Of a stretch of DNA of 5,375 nt, positions 1-5,286 are shown in pieces. The position numbers and the translations under genes were made by a program. Within the stretch, counting starts at the first letter, position 1; each line of letters begins with the position of its first letter. Under the pieces are notes generated by a model. The model ran no database searches and had not been told where the DNA came from. It was given only the letters and a program-made list of their open reading frames with translations. The DNA comes from Acidimicrobiales bacterium (GTDB taxonomy: Bacteria > Actinomycetota > Acidimicrobiia > Acidimicrobiales > JABEUL01): assembly GCA_013044465.1 (NCBI GenBank), contig JABEUL010000014.1, forward strand, positions 1 through 5,375, written 5' to 3'.

Positions 1-617
1 AACCGGGTTTCGATACCGACGTAGCTCGACAGGTCCGGTCTTCATATCCTCATATGGAAATTTATTTAGACGCAAATGGATCTTACGGGACGCTAAGTCA
101 AGCTTTAGAGGCATTTATTCCCATGGATGACTTTGGAATCACCTTAATCGAACAACCCTTTTCACCCGATGAGATAGTACTTTCTACAAGACTTTGCGGT
201 CATATCGCTACTCCAATTTGTCTAGATGAGTCACTTACTTCTCCCACTATGGCAAGGACCCTTATAGAACTTGGAGCTTGTGACATAGTTTCAGTAAAGG
301 TGGGTCGCTTGGGTGGAATTACTCAGGTAATGAAATTGCACGAATACTGTGAGGAAATGGGTGTAAAGGGCTGGATCGGGGGAACATTTTCAAGTTCGCT
401 TGGGAGATGTGTAGATATCGTCTGTGCTGGGCTCGAGCATTTTTCGCTGTCAAGCGATATTGCACTCCCTACCAGGGGGCTAGACATCTCTGAAAATGAT
501 TTATTGGACATAGTTGATGGGAGCGTGACAGTTCCTAATAATGTAGGGCTTGGGCAGGAACTTAGCCCAGAGAGCTTTGCGGGCAAGATAATTGCCAAGC
601 ATGAGATAAGTCTTTAA
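1..617 (+). CDS. menC: Enolase-superfamily enzyme, o-succinylbenzoate synthase / N-acylamino acid racemase type (5'-truncated)
   Basis: The reading frame is open from base 3 to a TAA at 615-617, so the ATG at 54 is internal and the N-terminal capping domain plus the first barrel strands lie outside the window. About 204 residues are present. Numbered from the Met at 54, the barrel residues expected of this family are visible: metal ligands Asp6 (LDAN), Glu33 (IEQPF) and Asp58 (CLDES), and the catalytic Lys82 (VKVGRLGG). Bases 1-2 (AA before the codons for PGFD) are compatible with the second Lys of the family's KxKPG motif. Type-2 MenC enzymes dehydrate SHCHC to o-succinylbenzoate in menaquinone synthesis, and close relatives racemise N-acylamino acids; sequence alone does not separate them. 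The usual GGMxExGxGR loop reads GGTFSSSLGR (residues 109-118), losing its Met and Glu. The family is clear, the substrate is not. No menaquinone gene is visible beside it. Confidence 0.85.
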   Translation, partial: PGFDTDVARQVRSSYPHMEIYLDANGSYGTLSQALEAFIPMDDFGITLIEQPFSPDEIVLSTRLCGHIATPICLDESLTSPTMARTLIELGACDIVSVKVGRLGGITQVMKLHEYCEEMGVKGWIGGTFSSSLGRCVDIVCAGLEHFSLSSDIALPTRGLDISENDLLDIVDGSVTVPNNVGLGQELSPESFAGKIIAKHEISL

Positions 618-630
618 GTAGAAAGTTCAC

Positions 631-650
631 TTAGATTGTTAGATAGTTAG
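631..650. repeat. Tandem 8-bp repeat, about 2.5 copies
   Basis: TTAGATTG is followed directly by TTAGATAG and then TTAG, giving an 8-bp period in the gap upstream of the coiled-coil gene. It ends 35 bp before the TATAAT at 686. It could be simple sequence drift or half-sites for a regulator; nothing in the sequence decides. No good terminator hairpin for the upstream gene is visible in this gap. Confidence 0.45.
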
Positions 651-685
651 TTGGAATACTATGTCTAAATTGCTGGCAGATTCCC

Positions 686-691
686 TATAAT
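686..691 (+). promoter_or_regulatory. -10 element (TATAAT) for the coiled-coil gene and pdtaR
   Basis: This is a perfect sigma70/SigA-type -10 hexamer, 12 nt before the ATG at 704. No convincing -35 hexamer lies 16-19 bp upstream. Initiation 6-8 nt downstream of the hexamer would leave a leader of only about 5 nt, which agrees with the absence of a Shine-Dalgarno sequence. It probably drives both the 704 gene and pdtaR, since these are 9 nt apart. Confidence 0.6.
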
Positions 692-703
692 GAGTACCTT
701 GCG

Positions 704-1054
704 ATGCGATACGTGGCTTTTATCAATAAAATGGATAATATGCCATTACGCTCAAGTTCCAAGAAGGTGGACGCAACTTTGAGAAAGCTCTCTGCCAAGA
801 GGGAGGAATTGGCAATCGCTCAAGAGGAACTTGACCACATCCGTGACATTACAGAAGATGCCCGCATAAGAGCGTTGGTATCTGAAACTCCTCTTTCTCA
901 AAGGGAATGGCAGGATCATGAGAGACATTTGGAAGTCGCAGAGCGCAATCTAGTTAGCCTCGAAGCTCAGGTGGAGGAATTGGCTGCCAAAGGAGCCAGA
1001 CTACAATTTAGTAACGATCCTTTCCGGGATGGAAAGAGTCTGAAGTTTGGTTGA
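704..1054 (+). CDS. Small coiled-coil protein of unknown function, upstream of pdtaR
   Basis: I do not recognise this 116-residue protein with certainty. Residues about 22-58 and 64-99 are charged, Glu/Lys/Arg-rich and leucine-spaced, as in two long helices forming a coiled-coil hairpin. The turn region around residues 53-69 (ARIRALVSETPLSQREW) looks like the most distinctive, possibly conserved stretch. There is no signal peptide, membrane segment or cysteine, so a cytosolic protein is expected. The tail (residues 102-116) is polar and probably unstructured. ATG 704 is the first in-frame start after a TAG at 644-646; Met codons at 731 and 740 are alternatives without a ribosome binding site. 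The helical pattern and codon use resemble a real gene, and the 9-nt gap to pdtaR in the same frame argues for co-transcription. A role as partner of PdtaR is speculation. Confidence 0.75.
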   Translation: MRYVAFINKMDNMPLRSSSKKVDATLRKLSAKREELAIAQEELDHIRDITEDARIRALVSETPLSQREWQDHERHLEVAERNLVSLEAQVEELAAKGARLQFSNDPFRDGKSLKFG

Positions 1055-1063
1055 AATAGAGAT

Positions 1064-1699
1064 ATGCAAATGAGTTCATTGGAAAAATCTGAATATAACA
1101 CTGAAACGGTGAAAGTCGTAATTGCAGAAGACGAAGCAATAGTTAGGCTTGATTTGAAAGAGATCTTGACTGAGGAGGGATTTGACGTAATTGGTGAAGC
1201 CTCCAGAGGCGATGACGCCGTCAAAATAGTAATGGACTTAAAGCCTGATGTGGCAATACTTGACATAAAGATGCCCGGTCTAGATGGAATTAGTGCTGCG
1301 AGGCAAATGCAAAATGAGGACGGACCCGCGATAGTTTTCTTAACTGCATTTAGTCAGCGTGATCTCATCGAAGAGGCTCGGGACGCCGGCGCTATGGCAT
1401 ACCTTATCAAGCCCTTTCAAAGAGCAGAAATCCTCCCGGCAATTGAAGTTGCATTGGCTCGACATCAAGAAAATAAAGCATTGGAAGTTGACTTGGCTAA
1501 CTTAACTGGTGAGAATGAGAAGATTAAAGCCAAGTTGGAAGCTCGAAAGGTTCTTGATCAAGCTAAAGGAAAGTTAATGGATGACTATTCTATGACCGAG
1601 TCAAGTGCGTTTAAGTTTTTGCAGAAATGCGCTATGGACAATCGCAAAACTATGAGCGAAGTAAGTTCGCAAGTTATTTCTGGCGAATTAGTTCCCTAA
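1064..1699 (+). CDS. pdtaR: PdtaR-type response regulator with ANTAR RNA-binding output domain
   Basis: This 211-residue cytosolic protein has a CheY-like receiver (about 16-133) and a C-terminal ANTAR domain (about 155-207), the architecture of M. tuberculosis PdtaR (Rv1626). Receiver residues are intact: acidic pocket Glu22/Asp23, phosphoacceptor Asp67 (LDIKMPGLDG), Thr94 in FLTAFSQRD, and Lys116 in LIKPF. The stretch TAFSQRDLIEEARDAGAMAY is characteristic of this subfamily. The linker (134-157) is coiled-coil-like. The ANTAR core shows DQAKGKLM, then SAFKFLQKCAMD with the conserved Ala/aromatic residues. In the family, phosphorylation by a PdtaS-type kinase promotes dimerisation and binding to paired hexaloop RNA hairpins, giving transcription antitermination. 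No kinase gene is in the window. ATG 1064 and ATG 1070 are both possible starts; a weak AGAG at 1058-1061 suits 1070 better. It follows the coiled-coil gene by 9 nt and its TAA overlaps the stop of the convergent dtxR gene. Confidence 0.95.
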   Translation: MQMSSLEKSEYNTETVKVVIAEDEAIVRLDLKEILTEEGFDVIGEASRGDDAVKIVMDLKPDVAILDIKMPGLDGISAARQMQNEDGPAIVFLTAFSQRDLIEEARDAGAMAYLIKPFQRAEILPAIEVALARHQENKALEVDLANLTGENEKIKAKLEARKVLDQAKGKLMDDYSMTESSAFKFLQKCAMDNRKTMSEVSSQVISGELVP

Positions 1700-2361
1700 G
1701 GCACATCTACTACCCAAAGAAATTGAGAAACGTTTAGATCTAATTCTACAAAGTGGGACTCAACCTTAACCCTCATCGTTTGTGGCTTAAGAGGTTTGGA
1801 GACTTTCAGTGTTGTGCCGATACTAATTCCGCTATTGAAAAGATAACTCAGAGTTTCTCCTTTAGATTCGGCTCCTTCGCCTATTCGAACCAAGTTGACA
1901 TTTTTACCAACTGAAACCTCGGGTAAGCGAACCCTGCCGTCATCAGGAAGCTGGATTGTTCCGGGGATTGGATTGCCATGTGGGCAAGTCGAAGGATTTG
2001 AGGTTAGAGCCGCGATTCGGCCAGCTACTCTGTCGGAAATCACATGTTCCCATCTCCCAGCTTCTTCATGAGCTAAATGCCAGTCAAGTCCAAGAATGTC
2101 AACCAGAAGTCGCTCGGCTAGCCGATGCTTTCTGACAATACTTTGAGCTTTTTGCCGTCCATTTTCAGTGAGTGATATTCCGCGTCCAGATTTGGTGACT
2201 GTGCCTTCTTTCAATAAAGTTCTAATCACTTCTGAAACAGTCGGAGGAGAGTGACTGAGTCTCTCAGCGAGGCGCGCTTGGATCACTGTTACCCCATCTT
2301 CTTCGAGTTCAAAAATAGCTACTAAATACTCTTCAAGAGGAGGATGAAATCCATAGGGCAT
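1696..2361 (-). CDS. DtxR/IdeR/MntR-family metal-dependent transcriptional repressor
   Basis: This 221-residue protein has an N-terminal winged helix (about 6-66, helix-turn-helix around VIQARLAERLSHSPPTVSEV), a metal-binding dimerisation domain (about 70-135) and a C-terminal SH3-like/FeoA-type domain (about 146-220). The family represses metal uptake genes when loaded with Fe(II) or Mn(II). By alignment from memory, numbering in the middle domain matches C. diphtheriae DtxR: His79, Arg80, Glu83, His98, Glu105 and His106 are present. Cys102, a ligand of the regulatory site, is Gly102 (EEAGRWEH), and the Met10 ligand is replaced by Glu11 (LEEYL). The anion-site Ser126 is Cys126 in CPHGNPIP, with Asn130 kept. 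Metal preference therefore cannot be assigned as iron. ATG 2361 is the first in-frame start after an upstream TGA and has no Shine-Dalgarno. The gene diverges from polA and converges on pdtaR with overlapping stops. Confidence 0.93.
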   Translation of the reverse strand: MPYGFHPPLEEYLVAIFELEEDGVTVIQARLAERLSHSPPTVSEVIRTLLKEGTVTKSGRGISLTENGRQKAQSIVRKHRLAERLLVDILGLDWHLAHEEAGRWEHVISDRVAGRIAALTSNPSTCPHGNPIPGTIQLPDDGRVRLPEVSVGKNVNLVRIGEGAESKGETLSYLFNSGISIGTTLKVSKPLKPQTMRVKVESHFVELDLNVSQFLWVVDVP

Positions 2362-2367
2362 ACCTAC

Positions 2368-2373
2368 ATCGTA
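2368..2373 (-). promoter_or_regulatory. Probable -10 element of the dtxR-like gene
   Basis: Read on the minus strand this is TACGAT, a TANNNT match, 6 nt before the ATG at 2361. That spacing would put the transcription start at or very near the A of the ATG, so the transcript would be leaderless. No clear -35 is visible; the place where it should lie overlaps the polA -35 region, so the two divergent promoters probably share DNA. Confidence 0.45.
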
Positions 2374-2382
2374 ATAATTTTG

Positions 2383-2411
2383 TTGGCAAGTACCTCAAAC
2401 TCTTCTAGCAT
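2383..2411 (+). promoter_or_regulatory. polA promoter (TTGGCA, 17 bp, TAGCAT)
   Basis: TTGGCA at 2383-2388 and TAGCAT at 2406-2411 are separated by the ideal 17 bp. The -10 ends 7 nt before the GTG start of polA, which predicts initiation at or next to the GTG and a leaderless mRNA. No Shine-Dalgarno sequence is present upstream of that GTG, in agreement. Confidence 0.6.
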
Positions 2412-2433
2412 TGATTAAGTGAAAGTACTTGCC
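2385..2433. repeat. Perfect 9-bp inverted repeat spanning the polA promoter and start
   Basis: GGCAAGTAC at 2385-2393 and its exact reverse complement GTACTTGCC at 2425-2433 are separated by 31 bp, with arm centres 40 bp apart (about four helical turns). The left arm overlaps the polA -35 and lies about 24-32 bp upstream of the predicted dtxR transcription start. The right arm lies in codons 3-5 of polA. With a leaderless start the left arm is not in the polA mRNA, so any role would be at the DNA level, for example paired operator sites. Coincidence cannot be excluded. Confidence 0.4.
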
Positions 2434-5148
2434 CTGGATGGTAATTCTCTTGCTTATAGGGCATATTATGGATTGGCCAGACAGGAGCTAACCACTTCGT
2501 CAGGAGCTCCTACAGGCGCATTACATGGCTTTATGTCAATGCTTATCTCAATGCTACGAGACCAAAAGCCCGATCTCGTAGTGACAGCCTTTGACCTGCC
2601 AGATCCGACATTTAGGCATGTCATAGTGACTGACTACAAGGGCGGTCGACAGCCAACACCTGAAGATCTCATTGTCCAGATCGGCCAAATACAGGAAGTG
2701 TTAGGTCTTTTAAATATACCGGTTTTAAAAGTGCCAGGATATGAAGCTGATGACATAGTAGCCACCATTGCAAGGTCTAATAAATTGCTGGGCGGTTCGA
2801 CAATTATCGTTACTGGAGATCGAGACTGCTTTCAATTGGTTGAGGACCCTTGGACAAAAGTAATGTACACCCTAAAGGGCGTTTCCCAGGTCGAGCTTTA
2901 CGACGAAGAAGGAATTGCGAACCGAACGGGTGTTTTGCCAATTGACTACCCGCTTTATGCTGCTCTTCGTGGCGATAAGTCAGATAATTTACCTGGGATA
3001 CAAGGAATCGGCGAAAAAACCGCCGCAATCTTGGTTAACAGTTATAAAACCATCGACGAGATATACGATCATCTAGATGAATTAAAACCCAAGGTAAGGG
3101 AGTCCTTAATAGCCAATAAGGATCTACTGGTCTCATCTATGGAAGTAGTTCCACTCGTTTCTGATGTTCCTCTTGAGATTGATATAGAACATTTGAGGTT
3201 TGGGAATTTTCAAAAGCGGGAAGTTGAGAAGTGGTTTAAAAAGTATGAATTGCACAATACCTGGACTAGATTTTCCAAGGTTTTAAATGAATTCGTAATT
3301 GCTGAGCCTGATGACGAGCAAAGTGATGATCAAGAAATTGCACACCTTGAGGTTGATATTGAATTATTAGATTCGAAAGATGCCTCAGCATGTTTTAAAG
3401 CTTTGAAAGGTCAAGATGGCGATATAGTGATGTCGGCAATATGGGACGGACAGCCCGGCAGAGGAGTTCTGAAGCTTCTCTATGTGGGTTACCAGACCAA
3501 GATTAGCGACCAAAAAATTCAAGTCAAGGGGGAAATTTTCAATTCAGAGCAAATTAGTTCCACGATCTTTGGAAGTGAGGTTTCAGAGATTCTTTCCTGT
3601 AAAAGTGTTATTGGCTATAGCCAAAAGGAACTTTGGCGATCTCTTTGGGCCCTAGGAGTTGAACCTGGAACCACGAAGTTTGACTGTCAAGTAGCAAGTT
3701 ATCTTTTGAATCCTACGGAGGGGAAAAGCACTTTAAAACAGCTGGCGGAAATCTACAGGATTGACGGAACAAGATACCGACAGGGCCAATTACCTCAAGT
3801 GATCCAGGGGCAGATGGAGCTAGGTGCTGAGGCAAATCCAAATGATGCCTTGCTTGAAAATATTCGACACATTATTTTGCTTTACCATACCTTGATTCCA
3901 GATATAGAGAAAAAATCAATGTCAATACTACTCAACGAAATCGAAATGCCACTCGTCGACCTACTTGCAAAGATGGAAATTGTCGGGATAGGCGTGTCCA
4001 AGTCTTCCTTGGAGGAATTTGGATCTGAAATTGAAAAAGATGTTGATAGTCTTTCCACAGAGATACAAGCAATGGCAGGTCGGAAATTCAATGTCAACTC
4101 CACCAAACAGCTCTCAGAGATTCTCTACGACGAGATCGGTCTACAAGCTGGCAAAAAAACCAAGACTGGTAGGTCCACCGATGCAAGATCACTTCAAAAG
4201 TTAGTTGGTTTTCATCCAATTATCGAGGTCATTTTAAAATATAGGGAACTCGAAAAACTCCGCTCCACATACGGAAAGCCACTTTTAGCTACAGTCGAGC
4301 CAGATGGCAGAATTCATGCCTCATTTACGCAAACTGTAGCTCGGACTGGAAGACTCTCCTCTGAAAATCCGAACTTACATAATATTCCCATTAGAACTGA
4401 TATTGGGAAAAAGCTCAGAGAAGTTTTTATGGCTAAAGAAGGCTCTTTATTGGTGAGTGCTGATTACAATCAAATTGAACTCCGCTTAATTGCCCACTTG
4501 TCTAAAGATCCAGGTTTAATTTACGCGTTTTCCAATGGTCTTGATGTCCATCGCCAAGTAGCAAGCGGTATTTATGGGATTGAGCCAAGTGAAGTTACCT
4601 CTTTTGAAAGAAGTCGAGCCAAGATGGTGGCATATGGGCTTTCCTACGGAATGGAGGCTTATGGGCTTTCTGAGCGACTAGGAACTTCAGTAAGTGAAGC
4701 CAAGGAAATACTTGAGAGATTTTTCGAAGCTTTTAAAGGGGTTGCAACCTATACACAAAGTTGCATCGATTCAGCCAGAGAACTTGGCTATGCGGAAACT
4801 ATGTTCAAACGGAGACGTCCACTTCCTGATTTGAGAGCAAGTGAATGGGTTAGGAGAAATGCAGCTGAACGGCAGGCAATGAATGCAGTTGTTCAAGGAA
4901 GTGCGGCAGATATTTTCAAACTGGCTTTATTATCCGTTGGTAGGAAACTAAAGCAAGAGGAGTTGGATGCAGCCATTGTTCTCCAGGTCCATGACGAGAT
5001 TATTGTGGAGGCACATGAGAGCATTGCCGAACAAGTAAAGGCTTTGTTGGAAGAGGGTATGGCCAATGTCGTCGAGTTGGATATTCCCTTATTGGTTGAG
5101 GTTGGAATTGGAAAATCATGGGGTCTAGCAAAGGAAAAGGCCAGTTAG
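2419..5148 (+). CDS. polA: DNA polymerase I (5'-3' exonuclease, degenerate 3'-5' exonuclease, family A polymerase)
   Basis: This full-length 909-residue Pol I serves gap filling in repair and removal of RNA primers from Okazaki fragments. The 5' nuclease domain (about 1-290) has its metal-site acidic residues: Asp7, Asp59, YEADD (Glu109, Asp111, Asp112), GDRD (Asp134, Asp136) and GDKSDN (Asp186, Asp189), plus the helix-hairpin-helix GIQGIGEKTA. The middle domain (about 310-500) keeps the fold's outline but lacks the DxE, NxxxD and YxxxD proofreading motifs. The polymerase domain (about 505-909) has motif A DYNQIELRL (Asp682, steric-gate Glu687), the O-helix RSRAKMVAYGLSYG (Arg731, Lys735, Tyr739, Tyr743) and motif C VHDE (His858, Asp859, Glu860). 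Tyr739 stands where E. coli has Phe762. GTG 2419 must be the start: TAA immediately precedes it in frame and the conserved LALDGNS follows. Length agrees with actinobacterial and E. coli enzymes. Confidence 0.98.
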   Translation: MKVLALDGNSLAYRAYYGLARQELTTSSGAPTGALHGFMSMLISMLRDQKPDLVVTAFDLPDPTFRHVIVTDYKGGRQPTPEDLIVQIGQIQEVLGLLNIPVLKVPGYEADDIVATIARSNKLLGGSTIIVTGDRDCFQLVEDPWTKVMYTLKGVSQVELYDEEGIANRTGVLPIDYPLYAALRGDKSDNLPGIQGIGEKTAAILVNSYKTIDEIYDHLDELKPKVRESLIANKDLLVSSMEVVPLVSDVPLEIDIEHLRFGNFQKREVEKWFKKYELHNTWTRFSKVLNEFVIAEPDDEQSDDQEIAHLEVDIELLDSKDASACFKALKGQDGDIVMSAIWDGQPGRGVLKLLYVGYQTKISDQKIQVKGEIFNSEQISSTIFGSEVSEILSCKSVIGYSQKELWRSLWALGVEPGTTKFDCQVASYLLNPTEGKSTLKQLAEIYRIDGTRYRQGQLPQVIQGQMELGAEANPNDALLENIRHIILLYHTLIPDIEKKSMSILLNEIEMPLVDLLAKMEIVGIGVSKSSLEEFGSEIEKDVDSLSTEIQAMAGRKFNVNSTKQLSEILYDEIGLQAGKKTKTGRSTDARSLQKLVGFHPIIEVILKYRELEKLRSTYGKPLLATVEPDGRIHASFTQTVARTGRLSSENPNLHNIPIRTDIGKKLREVFMAKEGSLLVSADYNQIELRLIAHLSKDPGLIYAFSNGLDVHRQVASGIYGIEPSEVTSFERSRAKMVAYGLSYGMEAYGLSERLGTSVSEAKEILERFFEAFKGVATYTQSCIDSARELGYAETMFKRRRPLPDLRASEWVRRNAAERQAMNAVVQGSAADIFKLALLSVGRKLKQEELDAAIVLQVHDEIIVEAHESIAEQVKALLEEGMANVVELDIPLLVEVGIGKSWGLAKEKAS

Positions 5149-5286
5149 TAAGGGGGGGTGGCAAAAACGTGTTATTTTCTTATTGGGTTTGCACCGCAAT
5201 CCTCTCTAGAAGATCTCGCTGAGATTGCCCTAATACTTGGTTGTAGTTCGTCTAGGTGTCACCAATAGAGTATGGGCTAAAAGAAG
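5149..5286. other. Intergenic region after polA, no convincing gene or terminator
   Basis: It begins with a run of seven G (5152-5158). A GTG-started 36-codon frame (5158-5268) directly abuts the G run but has no recognisable product. Two weak hairpins are visible: a bulged GC stem at 5185-5202 and a 6-bp stem with a GCT loop at 5212-5226. Neither is followed by a T tract, so a canonical intrinsic terminator is not supported. A small palindrome, GGTG-T-CACC (5255-5263), lies 24-32 bp before the next ATG. A promoter for the next gene is expected here, but only a poor -10 candidate (TAGAGT, 5266-5271) is seen. Confidence 0.5.

Noticed and set aside
323..598. Minus-strand open frame inside the enolase-family gene
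   Set aside because: It is antisense to a clear coding sequence, its product is Ser/Pro-rich with no recognisable motif, and it has no start signals. It is a shadow frame.
967..1266. Minus-strand open frame across the coiled-coil/pdtaR junction
   Set aside because: It is antisense to two supported genes, with a low-complexity serine/isoleucine-rich product typical of a reverse-strand shadow.
2362..2418. Classical DtxR/IdeR box in the dtxR-polA intergenic region
   Set aside because: No match to the interrupted TTAGGTTAG-type palindrome was found; only the separate GGCAAGTAC inverted repeat is present.
2810..3028. Minus-strand frame with an Arg/Phe-rich start within polA
   Set aside because: It lies opposite the conserved 5' nuclease motifs of PolA, whose codons explain the sequence.
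3882..4204. Two overlapping short frames (minus 3882-4106 and plus 4019-4204) within polA
   Set aside because: Both are inside the continuous polymerase domain, without ribosome binding sites or recognisable products.
5185..5226. Hairpins after polA considered as an intrinsic terminator
   Set aside because: The stems are short or bulged and neither is followed by a T-rich tract, so termination here is not supported.
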